The position numbers were made by a program, and so were the translations under genes. Shown in pieces: positions 42,741 through 51,475 of a stretch of 64,000 nt of DNA. The notes beneath the pieces are model-generated. The model did no database searches, was not told the origin of the DNA, and was given only the letters and a program-made list of their open reading frames with translations. This DNA is from Geomonas anaerohicana (GTDB taxonomy: Bacteria; Desulfobacterota; Desulfuromonadia; Geobacterales; Geobacteraceae), in NCBI RefSeq assembly GCF_016458305.1, contig NZ_JAEMHL010000004.1, positions 248,001 through 312,000 on the forward strand, written 5' to 3'. Position 1 is the first letter of the stretch. Each line of letters opens with the position of its first letter.

Positions 42741-42835
42741 CAACCGGAAAAAAACTTCTCCGGGAGCATTAGCGGTCGTCTTGCGCACTCTCATGACTCT
42801 GATATCATCTACCCTTCATGTGGAGTGGTTAATGT

Positions 42836-44149
42836 ATGTGGGGGTGCACCATGACCGAAGACGACAGGTTGGTCCAACGGGCATTTGCAGTCATAGCCCC
42901 GCCGGCGCATCACTATTACCCGATCACCATCGCCCATGGCAAAGGGACGGAAGTGGTATCCATCGACGGCAGGCGGTTTCTCGACTTCTCCTCCGGGCTC
43001 GCTGTCCTGAACCTGGGGCACAACCATCCCAAGGTGATCCAGGCGGTCAAGAAACAGGCGGACCATTACCTCCATGCCGGCGGCATCTACTACAGTGAAG
43101 CCACCGTCACGGCGGCCGAGGAGCTGACCTCGGTCACACCCGACGGGCTGGACATGCTGTTCTTCGGCAATTCAGGGACCGAGGCGGTCGAAGGGGCTCT
43201 GAAACTGGCCCGCTATACCAGCGGCCGCCAGGCCATCATCGCGTGCACCGGGGGCTTCCACGGCCGCACCATGGGCGCCCTCTCTCTCACCAGCAGCTCC
43301 TCCGCCTATCGCCGGCGCTACCACCCGCTGGTTCCCTCCATCTACCACGTCAGCTACCCTGCCTGCTTCATCTGCTCCTGCGGCATGAACGCGGAGGCGT
43401 GCGGCGGAAAGTGCCTGGAGGAGATCGAGCGCCTTTTCCAGCGCCAGGTGCCGCCGGAGGAGGTCGCGGCCATTATCGTAGAGCCGTTTTTGGGGGAAGG
43501 TGGTTATTATCCGGCACCGAGGACCTACCTGAAGGGGCTGCGCAAGATCTGCGATGAGTACGGCATCCTGCTCATCTTCGACGAGGTGCAGTCGGGGATC
43601 GGCCGGACCGGGAAGTGGTTTTGCTGCGAGCATGCCGGGGTCAAGCCCGACATTCTGGTGACCGCCAAGGCGGTCGCTTCCGGTCTCCCGCTGGGGGCGG
43701 TGATTGCGTCGACACAGCTCATGAAGAAATGGGACTCCCCCTCCCACGGCTCTACGTTCGGCGGGAACCCCGTCGCCTGTGCGGCGGCCCTGGCGACCCT
43801 GCAGGCGATCAAGGAAGAAGGGCTCCTGGACCGGGCCTGCGTGGCGGGCGCCAAGATGGTTTCCTACCTGCAGGAGGTGGCCATGCAAAACCCGAGCATC
43901 GGCGAGGTCAGGGGGATGGGGTGCATGATCGGAGTGGAGTTCGTAGACGAGGCGGGAGCCGCCGACGGCAGGCTCTGTCAGAACCTGATCGACGAGTGCC
44001 TGGCCAAAGGGGTGATCCTGATCGGCTGCGGCTTGAAACGCAACGTGGTGCGCCTGATACCCCCCTTGAACGTGAGCGATGCCGAACTGAAGCAGGCGCT
44101 GGGGATCTTTTCCGATGCGTTGGTAGAACTGACCAGGAGAAAGAGCTGA
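42836..44149 (+). CDS. Class III PLP-dependent aminotransferase (GabT/ArgD-like)
   Basis: A 437-residue fold-type I aminotransferase. NSGTEAVEGALKLARYTSGR binds the cofactor phosphate, TGGFHGRTMGALSLT follows, FDEVQSGIGRTGKWF holds the PLP-ring Asp, and the Schiff-base Lys lies in LVTAKAVASGLPLGAV. Closest to 4-aminobutyrate aminotransferases; the real amino donor is unknown. An unusual Cys-rich insert (CFICSCGMNAEACGGKC, about residues 181-197) is present. ATG 42836 has GGAG at 10 bases; ATG 42851 is an alternative start. Confidence 0.88.
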   Translation: MWGCTMTEDDRLVQRAFAVIAPPAHHYYPITIAHGKGTEVVSIDGRRFLDFSSGLAVLNLGHNHPKVIQAVKKQADHYLHAGGIYYSEATVTAAEELTSVTPDGLDMLFFGNSGTEAVEGALKLARYTSGRQAIIACTGGFHGRTMGALSLTSSSSAYRRRYHPLVPSIYHVSYPACFICSCGMNAEACGGKCLEEIERLFQRQVPPEEVAAIIVEPFLGEGGYYPAPRTYLKGLRKICDEYGILLIFDEVQSGIGRTGKWFCCEHAGVKPDILVTAKAVASGLPLGAVIASTQLMKKWDSPSHGSTFGGNPVACAAALATLQAIKEEGLLDRACVAGAKMVSYLQEVAMQNPSIGEVRGMGCMIGVEFVDEAGAADGRLCQNLIDECLAKGVILIGCGLKRNVVRLIPPLNVSDAELKQALGIFSDALVELTRRKS

Positions 44150-44160
44150 CAGCAAAGGAG

Positions 44161-44187
44161 CCCGGCAGCCACAGGTGTGCTGCCGGG
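44161..44187. terminator. Hairpin between convergent genes
   Basis: CCCGGCAGC / GCTGCCGGG with a 9-base loop, 11 bases after the aminotransferase stop. Confidence 0.6.
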
Positions 44188-44203
44188 TACAAGAACGAAG
44201 AGA

Positions 44204-44791
44204 TCAGGCGGGGGGAGCGACCTGGTTTTCGCGGTACTTGTCCATGATCTCGAAGGCGCGCTTGACGCGTGAAACCACGCGGATGGTCATCACCGGTTTG
44301 GCGATGAAGTCGTGAAAGCCCGCCTTGAGCGCGCGGTGCTCCTCCTCGGGGGATGCCTTGGAGGTGAGCAGGATCATCGGCGTTCCGGCACTGGCGGGGT
44401 TGGCCTTGATGGCGCGCATCAGGGCGTAGCCGTCCATCCTGGGGGAACTGGCATCGCACAGGATCAGGTCGGGTTTCTGCGAAAAGGCGATCTTCAGACC
44501 CTCCACCCCGTCCCGCGCTATGAAAACCTGGTAACCCTCCTTCTTAAGGGCACCTTCCACGTCGCAGTTCATGGCGGCAGGATCGTCCACCAGCAGTATC
44601 TTCATCTCTGCCAGTGCCTGGGCCTGCTGGGCCAGTGCCTCGCGCAATTCCTCCTCGGTGGCCACTCCCATTTCCAGAAGCACTTCACCAAGCGTCAGGC
44701 CGCAGCTTTGCTGCCGGACCAGGGCGCGATCCAGTGTTTTTACCGTTATGATGCCGGACTGAACCAGCAACTGTCCCAAGGGTATCTTCAT
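44204..44791 (-). CDS. MshEN-like c-di-GMP domain fused to a receiver domain
   Basis: A 195-residue protein. Residues 4-60 repeat the L-G-x-x-L-x-x-x-G-x-(I/V)-x-x-x-x-L-x-x-A-L-x-x-Q pattern twice (PLGQLLVQSGIITVKTLDRA and TLGEVLLEMGVATEEELREA), as in the GspE/MshE N-terminal domain that binds c-di-GMP. Residues 63-185 are a receiver: ILLVDD, phospho-Asp in LILCDASSPRMDG, LLTSKAS and FIAKPV. No output domain. It may integrate phosphorylation and c-di-GMP; this is inferred from architecture. Confidence 0.8.
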   Translation of the reverse strand: MKIPLGQLLVQSGIITVKTLDRALVRQQSCGLTLGEVLLEMGVATEEELREALAQQAQALAEMKILLVDDPAAMNCDVEGALKKEGYQVFIARDGVEGLKIAFSQKPDLILCDASSPRMDGYALMRAIKANPASAGTPMILLTSKASPEEEHRALKAGFHDFIAKPVMTIRVVSRVKRAFEIMDKYRENQVAPPA

Positions 44792-44863
44792 GATAAGGTA
44801 CGCCTTTTACGGTAATGAGAAATTGTTAACCTCGGAAATAATACATACTTCTGAAAAAAATAC

Positions 44864-44897
44864 AAAATAAAAAAAGAGGCCCCGGTTTCGGGGCCTC
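44864..44897 (-). terminator. Terminator after the ammonium transporter gene
   Basis: GAGGCCCCG / CGGGGCCTC, loop GTTT; on the minus strand it is followed by a run of Ts (complement of AAAATAAAAAAA). Confidence 0.9.
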
Positions 44898-44926
44898 CTT
44901 GGTGCTGCGTAAAGGGTGACGGCGGG

Positions 44927-46147
44927 TTAACGGATATGCTGCTCCGGGTAGGCGCCGATGCTGTGGATGGAGATGTCGGCGCCGGCGAACTCCTCTTCCT
45001 GGCTCAACCTTATTCCGACGGTCTTGGCGAGGATGCCGTAGACGATGAAGCCGTTGACCAGTGCAAAAACGATCGCGGAGAGCGAACCGAGCAACTGGGA
45101 GACGAAGGTGACGCCGCCCATGCCGCCCAGCGCCTCGCTGCCGAAGAGACCGGCGGCGATGCCGCCCCAGGAGCCGATGATGCCGTGCAGCGGCCAGACG
45201 CCGAGGACGTCGTCGATCTTGAGCTTCTCCTGCTCGATGTGGAAGCCGTACACGAAGATCACCGAGGCGATGGCGCCGGTAACGAAGGCGAAGAGGGGGT
45301 GCATGATGTCGGAGCCGGCGCAGACGGCGATGAGGCCGGCCAGCGCGCCGTTGTGCACGAAGCCCGGGTCGTTCTTGCCGGCGATAAGGGCTGCCAGCAC
45401 ACCGCCCACCATGGCCATGAGCGAGTTGACCGCCACGATGCCTGAGATCTTGTCCAGGTGCCCGGCGCTCATCACGTTGAAGCCGAACCACCCGACCGCG
45501 AGGATCCAGGAGCCCAGGGCCAGGAAGGGGATGTTGCTGATCGGGAGCGGGTGGGATTTTCCCTTGACGTAACGCCCCATGCGCGGCCCGAGGATGAGGA
45601 CGGCGGGAAGTGCAAGCCAGCCGCCGATGGAGTGCACCACCACCGAACCGGCGTAGTCGTGGAACTCGGCACCGCCGAACTGCTTGAAGAGCCCCTGCAA
45701 GGAGGAGCAGTTTTGCCCCCAGATCAGGGATTCGAAGAGGGGATAGGTGAGGCCGGCGAAGATGGCGCCCGCAATTACCTGCGGCCAGAACTTGGCGCGC
45801 TCGGCGATGCCCCCGGAGATGATGGCCGGGATGCAGGCCGCGAAGCAGAGCAGGAAGAAGTAGTGGGTGATGTCATAGCCCTGGTTGGGTCCCAGCAGCT
45901 CCTTTACCGGCTTCAGAAAGCTGATGCCGTAGGCGATGGGGAAGCCGACCAGGAAGTAGACCACGGTCGATACCGACCAGTCGGTCAGGATCTTCACGAA
46001 GGCGTTTACCTGGTTCTTCTGGCGTACCGTTCCCACTTCGAGAAAGGCGAATCCAGCGTGCATGGCGAACACCATGACCGCGCCGAGCATCAGGAAAAGT
46101 ACATCGCTGCTGTTGGCCAGAGTCGTCATCGTTGACATCCCGTTCAT
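44927..46147 (-). CDS. amt: Ammonium transporter (Amt family)
   Basis: A 406-residue channel with about 11 transmembrane helices and a short N-terminus (no signal peptide seen). Conserved stretches are HDYAGSVVVHSIGGWLALP (pore His and Phe-gate region), FVHNGALAGLIAVCAGSD and GIIGSWGGIAAGLFG. The C-terminal tail (EEEFAGADISIHSIGAYPEQ) is the usual Amt cytosolic tail. It mediates ammonium uptake. A sigma-54 promoter lies upstream, consistent with NtrC control. No glnK gene is adjacent. Confidence 0.95.
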   Translation of the reverse strand: MNGMSTMTTLANSSDVLFLMLGAVMVFAMHAGFAFLEVGTVRQKNQVNAFVKILTDWSVSTVVYFLVGFPIAYGISFLKPVKELLGPNQGYDITHYFFLLCFAACIPAIISGGIAERAKFWPQVIAGAIFAGLTYPLFESLIWGQNCSSLQGLFKQFGGAEFHDYAGSVVVHSIGGWLALPAVLILGPRMGRYVKGKSHPLPISNIPFLALGSWILAVGWFGFNVMSAGHLDKISGIVAVNSLMAMVGGVLAALIAGKNDPGFVHNGALAGLIAVCAGSDIMHPLFAFVTGAIASVIFVYGFHIEQEKLKIDDVLGVWPLHGIIGSWGGIAAGLFGSEALGGMGGVTFVSQLLGSLSAIVFALVNGFIVYGILAKTVGIRLSQEEEFAGADISIHSIGAYPEQHIR

Positions 46148-46200
46148 TTGCTACCTCCGTTGGTATATCGCTCCCCGTCGTTGGAGAACACCACGCCCTA

Positions 46201-46215
46201 GCAAGCACTCTGCCA
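46201..46215 (-). promoter_or_regulatory. Sigma-54 promoter for amt
   Basis: Read on the minus strand, TGGCAG-N5-TTGC matches the RpoN consensus at all but one position, 54 bases upstream of the amt start. Confidence 0.7.
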
Positions 46216-46385
46216 AGCCGCTATCTCTTTGAAATGACATGGGTGCCTCTTTTTTGCTAATGAGAGGGTCGCGGAAAAGTGCCTGGAAAACAGGCAGCGA
46301 TGCCTAAGGCGTGTGCAGGATTTAAAGGTTGACCTGCAAACGGCCAACGGGTAAATTTGTGCACACTTTCGCCGGAGGTTGCCCG

Positions 46386-47543
46386 TTGTCGCGCAAAACC
46401 GCACTTATCGCCTGTACCGACCTGTCCGGGTACTGCTATGGTGACCAGCACCCTTTCAAGGTGCAGCGTTACCGCCTGGCGCGCGACCTGATGGACGCTT
46501 ACGGGCTTGTGAGCCTCCCCTCCATGTCCGAGGTGCGGCCCCGTCCGGTGAGCGAGCCGCAGCTTTTGGGGGCGCACCGCGCCGACTACCTGGACCGGCT
46601 GCGGGAGTTCAGTGCGGCAGAGGAACCGAGGGCGGACTTCCGCTATGGGCTGGGGGATGTGGAAAACCCCGTCTTCCCCGGTGTCTACGATTGGGCCTGC
46701 CTCGGGGTCTCCGGCACGCTGGAGGCGGCACGGCTGGTTGCCGAGGATGGCTTCGCCGCCGCCTTCAACCCGCTGGGCGGCTACCACCATGCCCAGGCCG
46801 GGCGCGCCTCGGGATTCTCGTACCTCAACGACGCCGTCGTCGCCATCAACTACCTCCTGGAGCAGGGCAAGACGGTGGTCTACCTGGACCTGGACGCCCA
46901 TCACGGCGACGGCGTGCAGAACGCCTTCTACGGCGACGACCGGGTGCTGACCATCTCCCTGCACGAAAGCGGGGTCTACTTTTTTCCCGGCACCGGTTTC
47001 GAGAACGAGACCGGCGAAGGTGCGGGTCAGGGCTACACGGTGAACCTCCCCCTTCTGGCCCACACCGACGACGCCTTGTTCATGAAGGCCTTCGACGAGG
47101 TCGCTTTTCCCCTGATCGCCGCTTTCGACCCGGACGTCCTCTTCACCCAGCTCGGCGCCGATACCTTCAGGACCGACCCGCTCACCCGTCTCGAGGTGAC
47201 CACCCACGCCTACTCGTATATAATGAGAAAGCTGCGCGCCCTGGAAATCCCCTGGGTCGCTGTGGGAGGAGGGGGGTACGACCAGATGAACGTGGCGCGG
47301 GCCTGGACCATCGCCTGGGGCATCATGAACGACCGGGAACTTGCCCCGCGGCTCCCCGCCCCGTTTGTCGATTTGATCTCGCAGCTTGGCTACCCGCACC
47401 GGATGCTCCTCGACGCCATGCACTGGGCCGAGGAGGACGACCGCAACCGGGCGCTCGATGCGGTGGAAAAAAGCATCGCTTACGTGCGCGACCACATCTT
47501 CCCGGTCCTGATCGGCGACTATGGCAAACGATACCGGACATGA
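46386..47543 (+). CDS. acuC: Histone-deacetylase-family protein (AcuC-like)
   Basis: A 385-residue arginase/deacetylase-fold enzyme. GGYHHAQAGRASGFSYLND holds the catalytic His pair, and VVYLDLDAHHGDGVQNAFY the zinc ligands. The third ligand Asp is likely in QLGADTFRTDPLTRLEVT. Bacterial homologues deacetylate proteins such as acetyl-CoA synthetase. TTG 46386 is chosen because GGAGG lies 7 bases upstream; an earlier in-frame TTG at 46329 has no ribosome site. Its end overlaps the next gene by 23 bases. Confidence 0.9.
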   Translation: MSRKTALIACTDLSGYCYGDQHPFKVQRYRLARDLMDAYGLVSLPSMSEVRPRPVSEPQLLGAHRADYLDRLREFSAAEEPRADFRYGLGDVENPVFPGVYDWACLGVSGTLEAARLVAEDGFAAAFNPLGGYHHAQAGRASGFSYLNDAVVAINYLLEQGKTVVYLDLDAHHGDGVQNAFYGDDRVLTISLHESGVYFFPGTGFENETGEGAGQGYTVNLPLLAHTDDALFMKAFDEVAFPLIAAFDPDVLFTQLGADTFRTDPLTRLEVTTHAYSYIMRKLRALEIPWVAVGGGGYDQMNVARAWTIAWGIMNDRELAPRLPAPFVDLISQLGYPHRMLLDAMHWAEEDDRNRALDAVEKSIAYVRDHIFPVLIGDYGKRYRT

Positions 47544-48327
47544 GGTATTGAAAGACAGCGGGGGGAGGCAGCTCTTCTCCCTGTACGACATCAACCGGTT
47601 GCCCGCCGCCGAGAAGGAGGCGATCTACCGGTCACTGCTCCCCGCGCGCCTACTGGCCATGGTCGGGGAGGGGGGAGGGGGCGTCGAGGTGATCGCCCCG
47701 GAGGGGCACCGCTTCCTGCGCCTGGTCGCCCGCTGCACCCCCGGCGAGGTCGATCCCGCCTTCGTGCTGGATCTGTGCGACACGCACCACGGCCAGATGG
47801 AGCTCTCCTACTGCACCATTGCCGATCCGGCGGCGCCGCGCTTCGACGTCGACCTGGACGAGCATGGGAAAAACAACGTGTTTGCCACCCTGGGGCGCAA
47901 CCTCGCGGAGGAAGAGCGCGCCATGGAGGCGGGGCTCTTTCCCAACCAGACCCGCCGCGGCCTGAGGATGTTCGGTGAGTTCCTGCCGCGCCTGGAGCGC
48001 CTGGTGGCAGGCCTGGGCATGCAGCTCATCGTGGCCGAGCCGCTCAGCTACGACAACGCCATCCGCTACGAGGGGTACGGTTTCGACTATGTGGTGGGCA
48101 AGAGGCTGATGCAGGAGATCGACGCCGGCTTCGCACCTGGCGGCATCCTGTACCGGAGGCTGGACGGCTCCACCCCGTTCCGGCGGCCGGGCATGGAAAA
48201 GAGCGTGCAGGGGCGCAGTTGGGCCATCCACGACGGTATCCTCGACGAGCCCTGGGACGAGGTGCGCATCTACAAGACCATCGGCGTGCACGCCGGTGTC
48301 AACACGTTCCCGGGACGGGAGCGTTAG
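47521..48327 (+). CDS. Uncharacterised protein overlapping acuC, 268 aa
   Basis: I do not recognise the family. It is a soluble protein with no signal or membrane segment. Residues 1-50 are helical (SLYDINRLPAAEKEAIYRSL); 55-110 look like beta strands (VEVIAPEGHRFLRLVARC, MELSYCTIAD). DVDLDEHGKNNVFATLGRN and YEGYGFDYVVGKRLMQEI are the most distinctive stretches. It overlaps acuC by 23 bases and precedes a TPR-like gene by 20 bases, so the three are probably one operon. Confidence 0.75.
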   Translation: MANDTGHEVLKDSGGRQLFSLYDINRLPAAEKEAIYRSLLPARLLAMVGEGGGGVEVIAPEGHRFLRLVARCTPGEVDPAFVLDLCDTHHGQMELSYCTIADPAAPRFDVDLDEHGKNNVFATLGRNLAEEERAMEAGLFPNQTRRGLRMFGEFLPRLERLVAGLGMQLIVAEPLSYDNAIRYEGYGFDYVVGKRLMQEIDAGFAPGGILYRRLDGSTPFRRPGMEKSVQGRSWAIHDGILDEPWDEVRIYKTIGVHAGVNTFPGRER

Positions 48328-48347
48328 CGGAAAAAGGAGTGCGTTGC

Positions 48348-49292
48348 ATGGAAAGAGAGATGACCCCCCTCGCGGGGATAACCTATTACCGCCCCCCCCA
48401 GGGGACCGAGATAAGCGGGCTGGACGGCAAAGTCGTCTTCACGGTCGGGCCGGAGCCGATCCCGCTGCTGGACGACGATTACCAGGCACTGGAGGGACAG
48501 CTTCCCGGCTACGACGCCGTCGGGCGCGGCATCTACCAGGCCCTGCGCACGGACCCGGGCTGCCGCTACTGCGAACTCTACGCGGAGATGCTCAAGGGGT
48601 ATCCGCACTACGTGTCCGAGCTGGCCAGCCACATCCTGATGCTCGGGGAGAAGGACGTCGAGGTTCCCTACCTGGAGCGGCGGGTGAAGCTGTTGCGCAT
48701 CTTCGCCCTGATGGAGCCGGAGAACGCGCACTTCCCGCTGGAGATCGGGGCGACTTTGCTGGAGCAGGCCTGCCGCTTCTCGGCGCTGCACCTCTCCACG
48801 GTCACCCTGTTCAAGGCGCAAGGCTACCTGGAGCGCGCCCGTGAACTGGGCGGCGACCAGCCCCGCTGCCTCACCACCCTGGCCGAAGTCTCCTTCCTGT
48901 TGGGCAAGTACGACAAGGCCGCCTCGCTCTGGAGCCTCTTGCTGCCGCAGGTCGAGGTGACCGCCCAAGCCGAACTGAGGGCGCGCCTGGAGAGGATCGA
49001 GCGGGGCGAGGTGCCCCGGGTACCTGCGGTCGACTACCTGGAGGCGATCGCGGGCGCCATGGCCCTGCGTGAGGACGGCGGCTACCAGGAGGCGACCGCC
49101 ATCCTGAACGACGTCATGGCCGACGCCTGGTTCGCCCTGGAGTTCCCGATGGCCGAGATCCCGTATCTGCTGGCGCTCTGCTGCAAGGACCTGGGCGCCG
49201 CCGGTGATGCCCGTTTTTACCTGCGCCAGGCCCTGAAGATCAATCCCGAGTTTGAAGAGGCCAAGGCCACACTGCAGCAACTGGAACAGTAG
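48348..49292 (+). CDS. TPR-like helical repeat protein, 314 aa
   Basis: A soluble all-helical protein. Residues 170-310 contain degenerate tetratricopeptide units (CLTTLAEVSFLLGKYDKAAS, and the end IPYLLALCCKDLGAAGDARF followed by YLRQALKINPEFEEAKATLQ). The N-terminal 60 residues hold FTVGPEPIPLLDDDYQALEG and the pair CRYCELY at about residue 74. Likely a protein-protein interaction scaffold; the partner is unknown. ATG 48348 follows AAAAAGGAGTGCGTTGC. Confidence 0.75.
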   Translation: MEREMTPLAGITYYRPPQGTEISGLDGKVVFTVGPEPIPLLDDDYQALEGQLPGYDAVGRGIYQALRTDPGCRYCELYAEMLKGYPHYVSELASHILMLGEKDVEVPYLERRVKLLRIFALMEPENAHFPLEIGATLLEQACRFSALHLSTVTLFKAQGYLERARELGGDQPRCLTTLAEVSFLLGKYDKAASLWSLLLPQVEVTAQAELRARLERIERGEVPRVPAVDYLEAIAGAMALREDGGYQEATAILNDVMADAWFALEFPMAEIPYLLALCCKDLGAAGDARFYLRQALKINPEFEEAKATLQQLEQ

Positions 49293-49300
49293 GAGGAGTC

Positions 49301-49396
49301 ATGTTCGGATTCAGCCCGGCAGATTGGATCTTCATCGCCGGCGTAATGGTGGTAATCTTCTTCTTCGTCGCCATAAGCGGCATGCGCAAACGGTGA
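49301..49396 (+). CDS. 31-residue membrane peptide
   Basis: An ATG immediately after AGGAGGAGTC opens MFGFSPADWIFIAGVMVVIF and continues to a basic end (GMRKR). One transmembrane helix with positive C-terminal residues. The strong ribosome site nine bases after the TPR-like gene supports translation; the function is unknown. Confidence 0.65.
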   Translation: MFGFSPADWIFIAGVMVVIFFFVAISGMRKR

Positions 49397-49417
49397 TCGC
49401 TTCTGAGAAAGTTGCCG

Positions 49418-49520
49418 ACGCGTTCCCGCCCCCGGAGGGGGAGGGACAGGGAGGGGGGACGTAGCGGCTCGATCCGGTTTCCCCCTCCCAGCCTCCCCCC
49501 TCCAGGGGGAGGTGCGCTTT
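49418..49520. repeat. About 100-bp two-hairpin repeat, copy B (reverse of copy A)
   Basis: GCGTTCCCGCCCCCGGAGGG...GTAGCGGCTC...CCCCCTCCCAGCCTCCCCCC...GGGGGAGG is the reverse complement of the element at 39755-39853, with about 15 differing central bases. Confidence 0.75.
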
Positions 49521-49579
49521 CCCACCGAGAAAACACCAGTCACAACAACGCATCTGACGCTGGTCTCAAGGAGGTGCTT

Positions 49580-49984
49580 ATGCAAGTTCCTGACATCAAA
49601 GAGATACTGACCAAGTATCGTACCGTCGCCGTGGTGGGGCTCTCCCCCGACGCCGGCAAGCCCAGTCACGAGGTCGCCGCTTATCTCAAGCGGGCCGGCT
49701 ACCGGATCATCCCGGTCAACCCGGCGGTGGCCGAAGTCTTCGGCGAGAAGAGCTATCCGACCATCGCCGAGATTCCGGAGCCGGTGGAGATCGTCGACGT
49801 CTTCCGCCGCTCCGAGTTCGTCCCGGAGATCGTGGAGCAGGCGATTGCCAAGGGAGCCAAGGTGGTCTGGCTGCAGGAAGGGGTGGTCCACGAGGACGCC
49901 GCGCGGCGCGCCCGCGAGGCCGGGCTCGAGGTGGTCATGGACCGCTGCATGTTGAAGGAACACGTCAAGTGGGTGAAACGTTGA
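49580..49984 (+). CDS. CoA-binding domain protein (YccU-like)
   Basis: A 134-residue Rossmann protein of the CoA_binding_2 family. VAVVGLSPDAGKPSHEVAAY binds CoA or nucleotide, then YRIIPVNP, VEIVDVFRRSEFVPEIVEQA and VVWLQEGVVHEDA follow the family. The physiological role is unknown. Start after AAGGAGGTGCTT. Single gene after the repeat element. Confidence 0.88.
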   Translation: MQVPDIKEILTKYRTVAVVGLSPDAGKPSHEVAAYLKRAGYRIIPVNPAVAEVFGEKSYPTIAEIPEPVEIVDVFRRSEFVPEIVEQAIAKGAKVVWLQEGVVHEDAARRAREAGLEVVMDRCMLKEHVKWVKR

Positions 49985-50023
49985 TACTGCTGCATGTTGG
50001 CAGGAAAAACGGCGGGGTGCCCC

Positions 50024-50458
50024 ATGCCCGATGAAAGCGGCAGGCGCCCCGCCTCGCTGTGGCCCCTGGTCCTGCTCACCTCGTTCTCGCTGCTGCTCTG
50101 CTTCTCCAGTTACGGCAACCCCTTCCCCTTCATGGGGACCCTTTACCAAGGGGGAACCGCGCAGCGCTTCGTCTTCGGCGACAGTCTCATCTCGCTGTAC
50201 CTGCTGCTCGGGGTGCTCAAGCGGCAGCGTCTCACCGTCTGGCTGCTGATCGGTTACAACCTGCTCGACATCTGCAATGCCTGGGTCAACCTCACCCTGA
50301 TCCCCGCGGCCGAGTACGCGCGCCTGGCCGATGCTCCCGTCCCCGAGGGAGACCTCCTTTCCTCAACGCTGCTCGCCTCCATCGCCCTGATCCTGATGAA
50401 CATCTACATCTTCAGGGTGAGGCGGGAGTTCGACAATCCTTCTCCCTATCTTTTCTGA
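50024..50458 (+). CDS. Small polytopic membrane protein, unknown function
   Basis: A 144-residue protein with four hydrophobic segments (LWPLVLLTSFSLLLCF, ISLYLLLGVL, TVWLLIGYNLLDI, LLASIALILMNIYIF). The start at MPDESGRR is preferred; an earlier ATG at 49994 lacks a ribosome site. No family recognised. Upstream is the CoA-binding gene (39-base gap); downstream is the electron-conduit operon. Confidence 0.65.
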   Translation: MPDESGRRPASLWPLVLLTSFSLLLCFSSYGNPFPFMGTLYQGGTAQRFVFGDSLISLYLLLGVLKRQRLTVWLLIGYNLLDICNAWVNLTLIPAAEYARLADAPVPEGDLLSSTLLASIALILMNIYIFRVRREFDNPSPYLF

Positions 50459-50641
50459 CTGAGACCAGTCCCGCGAAGATTGTGTAAACGTTAAGTGTCC
50501 TCAAATATTCCCCCTTGCCAGCGGGCTTACAACTCTGGTAGTATGTGCGCGCTTCTTTGCAACGGCAGGTGACAGAATTTACTGGCAAAGCCGGTCTTAT
50601 CACGGTGGTCGGCGTGACACTTCTTTCTCAAAAGGATACCG

Positions 50642-51475
50642 ATGTTCGAGAAGCTTAAGCACGGCCTCCCCGGCTCTTTCTTTCACGCAGAGAACGGCCA
50701 CCAGGCCGTGAACCTGCATGACACCAGGGGCGTGGGGATCAGGATCGAGCAGTTGAACAAATCCTTCGGGCCCAACCACGTGCTCAAGGACGTCAACCTC
50801 GAGATCAAGGCCGGGGAGACCTTCAGCATCATCGGTCCTTCGGGCACCGGCAAGAGTGTCCTGTTGAAACACATCGTGAAGCTGGAGACCCCGGACAGCG
50901 GCGAGATCTACATCGACGAGCTCCCGATCTTCGGTGAGGGCGCCAAGCCCACGGCTCACGACTACCGCTACAGCATGGTGTTCCAGTCCTCGGCCCTGTT
51001 CAACTCCCTCACCGTGGGGGAGAACGTGGGGTTGTGGCTCCGTGAGAAGAGGGTGTGCAAGGAGCTGCAGGTCCGGGAGATCATCAAGCAGAAGCTGGAA
51101 ATGGTCGGGCTGGTCGGGAAGGAGGAGCTGCGTACCTCGGAGCTCTCCGGCGGCATGAAAAAGCGCGTCGCCATCGCGCGCTCGCTGGCGATGAACCCGG
51201 ACCTGATCCTTTACGACGAGCCGACTGCCGAGCTCGACCCGGTCACCACGGACGAACTGGCCAACACCATCCTGAAGCTCAAGGAGAGCACCAGGAACAC
51301 CACCGTGATCGTGACCCACGACCTGAACTTCGCGCTGTACATCTCGGACCGGATCGCCATGATGCACGGCGGCTCGGTGGTCGAGGTCGGCACGCCGCGC
51401 GAGATCAAGAAAAGCGACAATCCCATCGTGCGCGGTTTCATCTACACCACGACCAAGGGGATAAGGGGGGAATAG
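50642..51475 (+). CDS. MlaF-like ABC transporter ATP-binding protein
   Basis: A 277-residue ATPase with an N-terminal extension of about 30 residues. Walker A IIGPSGTGKSVLLKHI, signature SELSGGMKKRVAIARSLA, Walker B LILYDEPTAELDPVT, switch His in VTHDLNFALY. The FQSSALFNSLTVGENVGLWL stretch is typical of MlaF/Ttg2A-type lipid-transport ATPases. No MlaE or MlaD gene is next to it. Its stop abuts the cytochrome start codon, so it is co-transcribed with the electron-conduit genes. Confidence 0.88.
   Translation: MFEKLKHGLPGSFFHAENGHQAVNLHDTRGVGIRIEQLNKSFGPNHVLKDVNLEIKAGETFSIIGPSGTGKSVLLKHIVKLETPDSGEIYIDELPIFGEGAKPTAHDYRYSMVFQSSALFNSLTVGENVGLWLREKRVCKELQVREIIKQKLEMVGLVGKEELRTSELSGGMKKRVAIARSLAMNPDLILYDEPTAELDPVTTDELANTILKLKESTRNTTVIVTHDLNFALYISDRIAMMHGGSVVEVGTPREIKKSDNPIVRGFIYTTTKGIRGE

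Noticed and set aside
50560-50625. GGCAAAGCCGGTCT upstream of the MlaF-MtrAB operon resembling part of a GEMM riboswitch
   Set aside because: Only one core strand is similar; the GGGCAAACC strand and tetraloop are missing. A covariance-model search would decide.
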